From: an uncultured Ruminococcus sp.
GTDB lineage: Bacteria; Bacillota; Clostridia; Oscillospirales; Ruminococcaceae
DNA: 64,000 nucleotides
Direction: 5' to 3'
Assembly: GCA_934474025.1 (NCBI GenBank)
Contig: CAKSMF010000001.1
Location: forward strand, 1 to 64,000
The notes below the pieces were generated by a model that made no database searches, was not told the origin of the DNA, and saw only the letters and a list, made by a program, of their open reading frames with translations. Shown here piece after piece: positions 42,825 through 51,040 of the stretch; the stretch's first letter is position 1, and each line of letters opens with the position of its first letter. A program made the position numbers and the translations under genes.

Positions 42825-43961
42825 TCAGAATGCCCTGTGGATTGAAACAACAGTGTATCCCATATCGGCAAGCAGGTCATCAACGCCTTTATCGCCGGCA
42901 TAATGTGCAGAACCTACCATAAAGAAATAATTTTTTCCTTCTTTTAAAAATTCAGAAGCTTTATCTGCCATACCTTTGTTGCGATTATAAAGCATTACAT
43001 TCATATAGTCTTCATAATCGTCTTTAAGTTCTTCTGGTAATTCGTCGATTTTGTCAAGGTCTTCGTTAAGCACTTCATCAATGTCACCGCTTGCCCAATC
43101 ATTGTAAAGTTCTCCAAGACCCTCAGCGTATTCGTCAATGTTATCAATATCATCAATTGCTTCTGACATAAGGAAATCAACAAGTTCATCGCTGTATGCG
43201 TCAACTGCACCTACCTGAATATCAAGAGTTTCAATGTTGACTACTTCTTTTCCGTCGTTAGTGGCATTTTTAACGAACATAGAATCAACGCCGGTAAGAC
43301 TTAAATGTTCTAAACGGAGCAACATTGCACTTGAAATCTGACTATACCAATAGCCAGCTGAAAAATTATCTAACATATCACTGTAAGCACCGATTGATTC
43401 AAAGTAAGATTTTGCTTTCTGATAAGTTTCATCTGAAATGTGCTCTTGAATTGTAGAACCGTCTTCATAAATATACATTTGTTGATATTTAATCAATTCA
43501 CGTATATCACTCTGAATTTTTGAAATATCATATTCAACGGCTACACCGTCACTGTTTTCATAGATATCCATTACATAATCTGGAAATTCAGTAAAGTTTT
43601 CAGGCAATGCATGAATAGTACCCATTAAATAAAGTTCATTGTTGGTTTCTGGGTCAGTGACTTTCCATACAGGAGGAGTAACTTTAGTAGCGGTGATATA
43701 GTCATTAAAATCAGCCGTTGTGCCATATGCAGAAACATTTTCTTCAGAAGTTTCACTTGTTGTTTCGGACTGATTTTCTGTTTGTGTTTCAGAAACAGTT
43801 GTTTCTTCTGCTGTAGTAACTTCTGTTTCTGTTTGAATATCAGTTACTGTTGAAGATTCTGTTTCAGATGATGTATCTGTATTTTTTTCTGAATTTCCGC
43901 ACGATACAGCAACTACACAAAGAAACGCTCCTAAAAATGCATATAAACTCTTGAATTTCAA
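42825..43961 (-). CDS. TraB/GumN family lipoprotein
   Basis: The 378-residue protein has a lipoprotein signal ending VVAVSC, a long Thr/Ser/Glu-rich spacer (residues 25-90) and a TraB/GumN domain. Key segments are PPVWKVTDPETNNELYLMGT with IHA after it, VAVEYDI, RNKGMADKASEFL and the final FFMVGSAHYAGDKGVDDLL. TraB/GumN proteins are related to Tiki-type metalloproteases; the GTIH and GSAH histidines fit that idea. The substrate is unknown. The spacer resembles those of other surface lipoproteins in the window. Confidence 0.88.
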   Translation of the reverse strand: MKFKSLYAFLGAFLCVVAVSCGNSEKNTDTSSETESSTVTDIQTETEVTTAEETTVSETQTENQSETTSETSEENVSAYGTTADFNDYITATKVTPPVWKVTDPETNNELYLMGTIHALPENFTEFPDYVMDIYENSDGVAVEYDISKIQSDIRELIKYQQMYIYEDGSTIQEHISDETYQKAKSYFESIGAYSDMLDNFSAGYWYSQISSAMLLRLEHLSLTGVDSMFVKNATNDGKEVVNIETLDIQVGAVDAYSDELVDFLMSEAIDDIDNIDEYAEGLGELYNDWASGDIDEVLNEDLDKIDELPEELKDDYEDYMNVMLYNRNKGMADKASEFLKEGKNYFFMVGSAHYAGDKGVDDLLADMGYTVVSIHRAF

Positions 43962-44021
43962 TTTTGTTAACCTCTCTTTAAATTAGTATATTGTTTATGA
44001 TATCATATATTGTATTATTTG

Positions 44022-45335
44022 TCAATCTTCTGAACTGGAGGTTTCTTTTGGTGTACGCTGTATTGAAACTTTATAGTTAGTGATAGCCCATACGTTGTCA
44101 TATTTAGGACATGAGAATATAACATCATAAATGAACTGGTCTTCTGTAATATTAGCATTAAGCAAATTTACATCACCTATTATGTCGTTTGAAGTTATTT
44201 TATCTATAACGTCCGATTCGCCGACAATTTCAATATTAAGATTTGGAGTTATCACTTTATAATCATATCCATTGTTTGGAGCATTGATTATATTTACACG
44301 GCTTTGGTCAAGAGTTATTTGTTTTGTTGAAAGGTTTTCAGAATCAACGGTTACAGTAATACTTGTTATATCTGACATATTTATACAACCTTGTGCTTCA
44401 AGTACTGTACTTAAATCAAAAGTTCTTGAATAGTCAGGAGTGATATCACTGAGTATTATTTTACCGATTTCAAGTTTATCCGGAATTTCTGTCTGACTGT
44501 TTTTTGAAGCTATTTTTATGGTATCTGCGGAAAGTTTCAGATTAAGACAGCTTTGGTCAAAGTTAGACGGAGCGTTTACAATCTGAACAGTTACACCTAC
44601 TTCTTTTACAGTAAGAACAGGAATATTTATAAGAAAGCTGGTGTTATCAAATGTCATTGCTGAACTATCAATAACAGTTCCGTCTTCTGCATAAAGTTGA
44701 ATTTCATCACTGCTAAGAGCATAAGATGAATCAAGTACCATTTCACGATTTGAGGAAGCATAAACAGTACTTATTTTTTTAATTTGTGAAGACGGTCCTG
44801 TAATTGTAACCATATTCGGTTCGCAAGAAAATTCAGTTGAATTTATAGTTTTATTATCATTGAATTTAACATTAGGTATTTTCGGAAGTACCGGAAATTG
44901 TGCTGATTCGTATTTATCAAAGACAACTTCAGCAGTTGAAGGTTCAATGCTTTCAACTTCAAATTCTATTCCGTTAGTGCTTTTTACTTTGATAGGGAGA
45001 TTTTTTTTACCGGCTGAATAAACATTGTCTATATCAACGTATGCTGTAAGAGTATCACTGTCAATGTTTGCGATTTGAGTACGACTGCCTATTACTTTTA
45101 CTTTAACATCTTCAACATCACATGAAATGACATTCAGAGTACTGTCATAAGTGGCAGTTGTTCCTATAGGTAAATCAAGTGATACTTTCTGAATAGTTTT
45201 TGGTACGGAGGGGTAAAGCGTCAATGATACCGCAAACCATACAAGTATTGCAATAATTATAGAATACATCGCAAGTGAAAAGTTTGTCTGACTTTTTTTG
45301 CGGAATATATCACGTATAGTTTCAGGAATTTTCAT
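44022..45335 (-). CDS. cdaR: YbbR-domain protein, c-di-AMP synthase regulator
   Basis: The 437-residue protein has one N-terminal membrane helix (about residues 20-42) and several extracytoplasmic YbbR repeats; typical strands include VKVKVIGSRTQIANI and VTITGPSSQIKKISTVYAS. CdaR binds and modulates the membrane cyclase CdaA. Its gene overlaps cdaA by 14 bp, the usual arrangement in Firmicutes. The glmM gene that often follows is not present next to it here. Confidence 0.9.
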   Translation of the reverse strand: MKIPETIRDIFRKKSQTNFSLAMYSIIIAILVWFAVSLTLYPSVPKTIQKVSLDLPIGTTATYDSTLNVISCDVEDVKVKVIGSRTQIANIDSDTLTAYVDIDNVYSAGKKNLPIKVKSTNGIEFEVESIEPSTAEVVFDKYESAQFPVLPKIPNVKFNDNKTINSTEFSCEPNMVTITGPSSQIKKISTVYASSNREMVLDSSYALSSDEIQLYAEDGTVIDSSAMTFDNTSFLINIPVLTVKEVGVTVQIVNAPSNFDQSCLNLKLSADTIKIASKNSQTEIPDKLEIGKIILSDITPDYSRTFDLSTVLEAQGCINMSDITSITVTVDSENLSTKQITLDQSRVNIINAPNNGYDYKVITPNLNIEIVGESDVIDKITSNDIIGDVNLLNANITEDQFIYDVIFSCPKYDNVWAITNYKVSIQRTPKETSSSED

Positions 45336-46194
45336 GTTTGTGCTTTCCTCCTTTAGTATTATCGGAGTTTTTTGAATCTTGTTTTTCAGAAGTTACTTCT
45401 TTATAAAGTAATCTTTTTAATTTTTCGTGAGTGTAGTCACGTGTAAGAACGCCATTCATAGCAACTGAAATTTGTCCTGTTTCTTCTGAAACAACTACTA
45501 TAACTGCATCTGAATTTTCACTCATTCCGATTGCAGCTCTGTGTCTTGAACCTAATTTTTTGTTGATTATAGCATCATTCTGTGGCTTTGGAAGAAAACA
45601 CGCAGCAGCTAATATAATTCCGTCACGCATAATAACAGCACCATCATGTAGTGGAGTTTTAGGATAGAATATATTTCCAAAAATTTCCTTGCTTGGAGTA
45701 GCATTTAAAATAGTACCAGTTTCAATCTGTTCACCCAGACGCACCTGACGTTCAACGACAATTAAAGCACCTGTACACGTTGCAGAAAGTTCAACGCATG
45801 AATCACATATTGCATCAATAGCGTTTTCCCATTTTTTAACAAGGGTATCTGAACCTTGTCCGAATCCGAAACTAAGTATATCAAATTTTGTGCGTCCGAA
45901 TTTTTCTAATGCTCGTCGCAATTCCGGCTGAAACAGTATAATCATTGCGATAAGACCTATATCAAGAGTAGATTTGAGAAGATATTCTATAATTTTAAGC
46001 TGAAAAAATTTACTTAAAAAATATCCCGCCACAAGTAATAAAATACCTTTTAAGAGCTGACCGGCACGGGTTTCACGGATAAGTTTCAGTGCAACGTAAA
46101 TTATGTAAGCAAGAATGGCAACGTCAATTATATCAATAAATTCCAGTGTACTCAAAATACTGAAAAATGCATCTTTTATATCATGAAAACTCAT
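45322..46194 (-). CDS. cdaA: Diadenylate cyclase CdaA
   Basis: CdaA makes cyclic di-AMP, which controls potassium and osmotic balance. The 290-residue protein has three N-terminal membrane helices (about 20-95), then the DAC domain with LFQPELRRALEKFGR, the DGAVIMRDG motif and the SRHRAAIGMSE motif (RHR). A Trk potassium system, a likely c-di-AMP target in other species, is encoded at 8439-11256. The gene overlaps cdaR. Confidence 0.96.
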   Translation of the reverse strand: MSFHDIKDAFFSILSTLEFIDIIDVAILAYIIYVALKLIRETRAGQLLKGILLLVAGYFLSKFFQLKIIEYLLKSTLDIGLIAMIILFQPELRRALEKFGRTKFDILSFGFGQGSDTLVKKWENAIDAICDSCVELSATCTGALIVVERQVRLGEQIETGTILNATPSKEIFGNIFYPKTPLHDGAVIMRDGIILAAACFLPKPQNDAIINKKLGSRHRAAIGMSENSDAVIVVVSEETGQISVAMNGVLTRDYTHEKLKRLLYKEVTSEKQDSKNSDNTKGGKHKHENS

Positions 46195-46285
46195 CTGCTC
46201 ACCTCCTGTATTATGTAAAGAGGGACTAAGCCCTCCTGTTAAATTTTCTGTATGTGCATACCTATATTATTATTGTACCACAAAT

Positions 46286-47446
46286 TCAGATAATTTCAAT
46301 AGTTTTTTGTGATTTTTCTAAAACTGTCACATTTTTCACAAGCTCGGCAAGTTTTAAAGCATCATTTTCTTTGCTGAATATTGACGGTGCAAAGCGAATT
46401 GTTCCGTTTTCAGTGCCAAGTTGAGTGTGTGCGAGTGCGGAACAATGATAACCGGCTCTTAGACAGTATCCCTGTTTTGAAAGGATTGATGCAACTTTTT
46501 CCGGCATAATTCCCTTAATGTTGAATGAAACTATTGGAACGTATAGAGATTCTGGATTTCTGTAAATTATTATATCCTTGTTTTTCTTGAGTGAATTTAT
46601 AAAACTTCTGCAAATTTTGTCTTCATGGGCAAAAATTCGTTCCATACCGATTTTATTTATAAATTCAATACCTGCTTTTATCGTCATAGCACCAGTGACA
46701 TTAAGTGTACCGCTTTCAAGACTATCCGGCAGAAATTCCGGCTGATAGAGACTGGAAGACAAACTGCCCGTACCACCTTGAATAATTGGTTTTATTTTAT
46801 ATTTTCCGTCAGTGATAAGGAGTCCTGTTCCGGTGATTCCGTATAAACCTTTATGACCGGCAGTACATAGAATATTTATACCATCACTTAATTTTACATC
46901 AATTATTCCGCAAGCCTGAGCACCGTCTGCTATAAAACAGATATTTTTTTCACGGCATAAATCTGCAATTTCACGATAGGGAAGAATCTGTCCGGTGACA
47001 TTGCTTGCAATAGTACATACAATTGCTTTAGTGTCATTGTGAATGAGTGAACGAAAACTTTCAATTGTTCGTCTGTCGTCTGGGTATACTGTAGCAACGG
47101 AAAGTGTTATTTTTTTATTTCTTGCGAGTTCGGCAGAGGGTCTTGCTGAAGAATTGTGTTCCATACCACTTATAATCAGATGTCCGCCGTCAGACATAAT
47201 GCCCTGTATTGCCATATTGAGAGCTTGTGTGCAGTTCATTGTAAAGACAACGTTTTCCGGTTGTGCGTCAAAAAAATCTGCTATTGTTTCTCTTGCGGAA
47301 TATACTGCTTCAGAAGTTTTCATAGCTAAAGTGTGACCGCCTCTTCCGGCATTTCCACCGAAATTTTCCATAGCATTTACTGCAACTTTCCGGACGTTTT
47401 CTGGTTTTGGAAAAGTTGTGGCAGCGTTGTCAAAATTTATAATCAT
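46286..47446 (-). CDS. Cysteine desulfurase family protein
   Basis: The 386-residue PLP enzyme belongs to the class V aminotransferase/cysteine desulfurase group. It has INFDNAATTFPKP, SGMEHNSSARP, FIADGAQACG, the PLP lysine in CTAGHKGLYGITGTG and a catalytic cysteine loop RAGYHCSALAH. It would release sulfur from cysteine, or selenium from selenocysteine. Its start overlaps the stop of the upstream DUF3343 gene (TAATG), so the two proteins are made together. Confidence 0.92.
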   Translation of the reverse strand: MIINFDNAATTFPKPENVRKVAVNAMENFGGNAGRGGHTLAMKTSEAVYSARETIADFFDAQPENVVFTMNCTQALNMAIQGIMSDGGHLIISGMEHNSSARPSAELARNKKITLSVATVYPDDRRTIESFRSLIHNDTKAIVCTIASNVTGQILPYREIADLCREKNICFIADGAQACGIIDVKLSDGINILCTAGHKGLYGITGTGLLITDGKYKIKPIIQGGTGSLSSSLYQPEFLPDSLESGTLNVTGAMTIKAGIEFINKIGMERIFAHEDKICRSFINSLKKNKDIIIYRNPESLYVPIVSFNIKGIMPEKVASILSKQGYCLRAGYHCSALAHTQLGTENGTIRFAPSIFSKENDALKLAELVKNVTVLEKSQKTIEII

Positions 47447-47667
47447 TATACACCTCCGTATTCTTTTATAGTATACGGAACTGAATATTTATCGAGGATT
47501 TCGGAGGCGTTAAGGCAATTACTGAAAACATACAGTGAATAACCACAGCCTTCCTTTGAAGTTATTTCGTTTCGTCTGATTTCGCATGAATACCCTCTTG
47601 CTTTCAGGAGTTTTTCACCTTTAATAACATAGGTGTAAGAGGGCATTGCCATAATACATTTTTTCAA
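47446..47667 (-). CDS. DUF3343 protein (putative Se/S carrier)
   Basis: The protein (about 73 residues) matches the small DUF3343 family: a strand and helix around YTYVIKGEKLLKARGYSCEI, then the Cys-containing KEGCGYSLYVFSNCLNASEI and the end YSVPYTIKEYGGV. DUF3343 proteins are proposed sulfur or selenium carriers for cysteine desulfurases, and the overlap with a desulfurase gene fits. The TTG at 47667 is chosen because AGGGGG lies 8 bases upstream; the ATG six codons later is the alternative. Confidence 0.82.
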   Translation of the reverse strand: MKKCIMAMPSYTYVIKGEKLLKARGYSCEIRRNEITSKEGCGYSLYVFSNCLNASEILDKYSVPYTIKEYGGV

Positions 47668-47785
47668 AAAATATTCCCCCTGAATCAGTCTGCACGATAC
47701 AGTGGAATTTGTGATACACTTTATTATATGATATTTTTTCGTAAAATGTGAGAAACAGACACATTTTGTTGAGTTATGAATAAAT

Positions 47786-47818
47786 ATAAAAAGGGCGAAC
47801 TTTATTATCAGTTCGCCC
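47786..47818 (-). terminator. Terminator of the large dockerin gene
   Basis: GGGCGAAC (47793-47800) pairs with GTTCGCCC (47811-47818); in the minus direction it is followed by a run of T. It lies 24 bp past the dockerin gene stop codon. Confidence 0.87.
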
Positions 47819-47841
47819 AATGAATATTTAATTGTTAATTA

Positions 47842-49941
47842 TTAGAGTTTGTCAGATGTTATAGGGAAGTCAGCCTTATCAAGAATATCAGCAACAACCA
47901 TTTGGATACCGAGAGCATCTTGAGTACTTACACCGCCACCATTATCAACGACATCGGCATTAATTTCGCCCTGTTCAGATAATTTATATTCATCTGCATT
48001 TGACATTGACTGCATTATAAGAACAGCGTCAGCAATGGAAACTTCACCGTCAACATTAGCGTCTCCCCAAACAGTAACTGTTGGTTGTGTAGGCTTAGTA
48101 GTTGTAGTAGTGGTTGTTGTTGGTTCAGAAGTAGTAGTTGTAGTAGTGGTTGTTGTTGTGGTAGTAGTAGTTGTTGTTGTTGTGGTTGTAGTAGTTGTAG
48201 TAGTTGTAGTAGCTACATCATAATAAACTTCTATATTATCGATTGAAATGGCATCTGCTTCACCGTAGTAATATCCGAAATAAAGTTCGCCATTCGGGTC
48301 AACGAAGTTTGTTTCGCTGTTTGAACCTGCTACAGTTTCGGGTACAATCCACATTATCTGAGCTGATTCACCAGCATCAAGAACGCAATAATCACCTTTT
48401 TCCTGATACCAGTATTCAGAATCGGTTACAGCATCTTTTGTAACACTTGTTCCGGTGTTGTAAACGAGTTTATCAACCTTTGATTTTGCTGAAATATCGA
48501 AACGAATAGCATAAACGTCCATATCTTCATCAATTCCGAGGTCAGCGTAAGTTACATGAAGAGCGTTTTTAGTTTCGTCGCCGTGTTCGAGCATTTCGCC
48601 GACTTTCTTAGAAATTGAGCCTGTATAAGGTACAGTTACTTCCTTTGTGTATGTGAGAACTGCTCCGGTAAGCTTTACTGATTCGAGAAGTGATGGTTCT
48701 GTAGCACCCTCTTCTTGTTCAGCATTAGTTCCGTACCAGTACTGGAAAGAAATCTGGTCATCAAGTTTTGTGCCAACGTAAGGCTGTACTTCTGCCGGAA
48801 CTTCCCAATAAGCTTTTATGTAAGAACCTGCTTCTGTCATTGTAGCACCGCCGGACGGTTTGATTTCAAAATTAACGCCAGCGTCTTCAAATTCTTTGAG
48901 TTGGTCTTCACCGCAGTCATTGTACCAATAACCAGCAGTTTCTTTTCCTGGGATACCGGCTTCCTTTTTAGCAGATTCAGTATCAGCAGGAGAACCCTGT
49001 TTTACGTTGAGACCGCCACCATACATGAATGTATCAGCAGGGGAATCAGTTTCAATTATAGCTGTAAGGGATTCAACTGTAACGCCTTCCATGCTTGTTA
49101 TTCCGAAATCAGAATACTTGAATTTATGACTGTTTATCGGGTCGCCCTCTTCAGGAGTTTTTCCCTCGGCAGCATAAGAATCTTCATCATATCCCTGAGT
49201 AAGAATAATCGGGTCATCTGTAAATTCAATCTGTTTTGCAACTGTTGAACGGATAGTAGCAGTACCGTCGCCATTATCCTTAAATGACCAGTTATCTTTG
49301 TTAGTAGTGCTGTTGTTATTTGGAACATTTGTAGTAGGCTTGCTTGGTTTATCCGGATTATCCGGATTATCAGGATTATCCGGAGAAGGAGGTGTTACAA
49401 CTTTTCCGTTAGCCTCAATTTTATCAATTGTGATAGAACCTTTTGATTCACCGGCATAGTAGTTTCTGAATTCAAATTTACCAGGATATTGACTGCTTGC
49501 GGGGTCATATTTAAGGTCAAGACCTGAAACATCAAAGCCAACTGTTACAGGTTCACCCTCTTTGCAGGCAATTTCAGTAGCCTTTATATCAACAGTACCG
49601 CCCTTTGAATCAACGAAACCTTTTTCAGCATCGTATTCAAGCCAATACGGACTGTCTTTAATTCCGATACCGAAACCACAAGAGAAATTACCAGTAAAAT
49701 CAGGAGTGAATGTAATATTTATAGTTTTAAGACCACTTGTTGCAACATCAGCTGTAATGCCCTCGTACTTTGCACCGACAGCAATTGAAGAACCGGCTTT
49801 TTTGTTAGCTGTTATGTTAATTGATGGAGAAGCGGTTACAGCTCCGGCAGAAACAGATGCCATAGCAGGTACACATGATGCAGTCATTATAAAACTCATG
49901 ATAGAAGCTTTAAGACGTGCAGACATATTTTTTCTTTTCAT
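47842..49941 (-). CDS. Large secreted dockerin protein with three beta-rich modules
   Basis: The 699-residue secreted protein has a signal peptide (about 1-35). Module 1 (about 38-175) contains INITANKK and FEFRNYYAGESKG. A PDNPDNPDNPDKP linker follows. Modules 2 (about 215-430) and 3 (about 435-585) have the signature W-x-VP..V followed by (F)(G/Q)Y-x-YG; module 3 ends GYYYGEADAISIDNIEVYY. A run of about 27 Thr (DNA 48129-48210) and a shorter Thr run lead to a C-terminal dockerin (about 630-699: GDANVDGEVSIADAVLIMQS and NADVVDNGGGVSTQDALG). No catalytic domain is recognised, so it may be a carbohydrate-binding cellulosomal protein. Modules resemble those in the GH5 lipoprotein. The ATG at 49939-49941 follows AGAGAGGA. 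Confidence 0.85.
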   Translation of the reverse strand: MKRKNMSARLKASIMSFIMTASCVPAMASVSAGAVTASPSINITANKKAGSSIAVGAKYEGITADVATSGLKTINITFTPDFTGNFSCGFGIGIKDSPYWLEYDAEKGFVDSKGGTVDIKATEIACKEGEPVTVGFDVSGLDLKYDPASSQYPGKFEFRNYYAGESKGSITIDKIEANGKVVTPPSPDNPDNPDNPDKPSKPTTNVPNNNSTTNKDNWSFKDNGDGTATIRSTVAKQIEFTDDPIILTQGYDEDSYAAEGKTPEEGDPINSHKFKYSDFGITSMEGVTVESLTAIIETDSPADTFMYGGGLNVKQGSPADTESAKKEAGIPGKETAGYWYNDCGEDQLKEFEDAGVNFEIKPSGGATMTEAGSYIKAYWEVPAEVQPYVGTKLDDQISFQYWYGTNAEQEEGATEPSLLESVKLTGAVLTYTKEVTVPYTGSISKKVGEMLEHGDETKNALHVTYADLGIDEDMDVYAIRFDISAKSKVDKLVYNTGTSVTKDAVTDSEYWYQEKGDYCVLDAGESAQIMWIVPETVAGSNSETNFVDPNGELYFGYYYGEADAISIDNIEVYYDVATTTTTTTTTTTTTTTTTTTTTTTTTTTSEPTTTTTTTTKPTQPTVTVWGDANVDGEVSIADAVLIMQSMSNADEYKLSEQGEINADVVDNGGGVSTQDALGIQMVVADILDKADFPITSDKL
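48097..48210. repeat. Thr-codon microsatellite in the dockerin linker
   Basis: The tract is made of ACN triplets (read on the minus strand as ACA, ACT, ACC) with one interruption (Ser-Glu-Pro). It encodes the poly-Thr linker. Triplet tracts of this kind expand and contract, so linker length may vary between strains without changing frame. Confidence 0.8.
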
Positions 49942-50280
49942 TATAATCAATCCTCTCTTCAAAAATATTCAATAATTGTTAACGGTTTTTGTATGAAATT
50001 ATTATAGCACTTTCAAATGTGAAAATTGTTACTAAACTATTAATATTCAGTGATTGTTTAATGAAAATTAATAGTTTATACAAAGGTTGTGTATACTATA
50101 TGTTTAAAATAACCTAAAGTATATATTTTTTTATCCATTTAGGAGATTTGACGAAAAAAATTTTTTGTATATGTTGTACTTGACTTCCTTTATGAAATAA
50201 TATATAATTATTAATGTATATCCCTTGAAAAATTCCGCATAATAAAATTTGAGAACATATTGAAAGAGGGGTATATATTT
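49942..50280. other. Divergent intergenic region
   Basis: The gap between the dockerin gene (minus) and the ClpP-like gene (plus) is AT-rich and holds no gene that I can support. A plus-strand promoter lies at 50180-50208. On the minus strand a TATAAT near 50003-50008 without a good -35 may serve the dockerin gene. Confidence 0.5.
50180..50208 (+). promoter_or_regulatory. Promoter of the ClpP-like/ftsK run
   Basis: TTGACT (50180-50185), 17 bases and TATAAT (50203-50208) lie about 70 bases ahead of the first gene of a plus-strand run. Confidence 0.82.
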
Positions 50281-50988
50281 TTGGAAGAAAATAATAAAAA
50301 TGCCAAAACCGTTACAGAAGAAAAAACAGATGAAGCAAATCTCATTGCTGAAAACGGTCAGAGTATTTCTCAAAATTCAAAGCATCTTATACACTGTCTT
50401 ACAGTTATAGGACAGATAGAGGGACATTATGTACTTTCTGAACAAAACAAAACAACAAAGTATGAACATATAATTCCGGCACTTGTTGCAATTGAACAGG
50501 ACAGAAGCGTTGAGGGGCTTTTGATAATTCTGAATACAGTTGGCGGAGATGTTGAAGCAGGTCTGGCAATTGCTGAACTTATTTCAAGTATGAAAACTCC
50601 TACTGTATCGCTTGTGGTTGGCGGAGGACATTCAATAGGTGTACCTCTTGCCGTAAGTGCAAAACATTCATTTATAGTACCCTCGGCAAGCATGACTATT
50701 CACCCCGTCAGAATGAATGGTACTGTTTTAGGAGTTCCTCAGACCCTTGCTTATTTTGATAAGATGCAGGACAGAATTATTAATTTTGTCACTTCAAACA
50801 GCCATATAAGTGAAAACGATTTCCGCCGGCTTATGCTTAATACTCAGGAACTTGTACTTGATGTAGGCAGTGTTGTTGAGGGAGAAAAAGCCGTCGAAAT
50901 CGGAATCATTGATGAGCTCGGCGGATTAAGTAATGCTATGGAATGTCTTTATAGCATGATTGAAAATTCAGAAAAACGTTATATTTAA
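50281..50988 (+). CDS. tepA: ClpP-like serine protease (TepA type)
   Basis: The 235-residue protein has a ClpP/crotonase fold with [19 protein letters not shown], the nucleophile serine in [14 protein letters not shown] and the histidine in [10 protein letters not shown]. It resembles Bacillus TepA (YmfB), a ClpP-like protease encoded next to ftsK/spoIIIE; that is the context here too (ftsK follows after 52 bp). The start is taken as the TTG at 50281, served by AGAGGGG. No signal peptide is visible. Confidence 0.85.
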   Translation: MEENNKNAKTVTEEKTDEANLIAENGQSISQNSKHLIHCLTVIGQIEGHYVLSEQNKTTKYEHIIPALVAIEQDRSVEGLLIILNTVGGDVEAGLAIAELISSMKTPTVSLVVGGGHSIGVPLAVSAKHSFIVPSASMTIHPVRMNGTVLGVPQTLAYFDKMQDRIINFVTSNSHISENDFRRLMLNTQELVLDVGSVVEGEKAVEIGIIDELGGLSNAMECLYSMIENSEKRYI

Positions 50989-51040
50989 AATCAACAGGGC
51001 GGACATTGTCCCCCTGTAAATCCTTATCAGGAGAACAATA

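Noticed and set aside
47668..47820. Long N-terminal extension of the DUF3343 protein
   Set aside because: It would include the terminator of the dockerin gene, and the family is about 70-80 residues long.
48097..48210. Repeat tract considered as a CRISPR array
   Set aside because: The repeats are three bases long with no unique spacers and no cas genes are present.
48035..48223. An open frame coding a poly-Val protein
   Set aside because: It is the antisense of the poly-Thr linker tract; the Val run is a by-product of ACN repeats.
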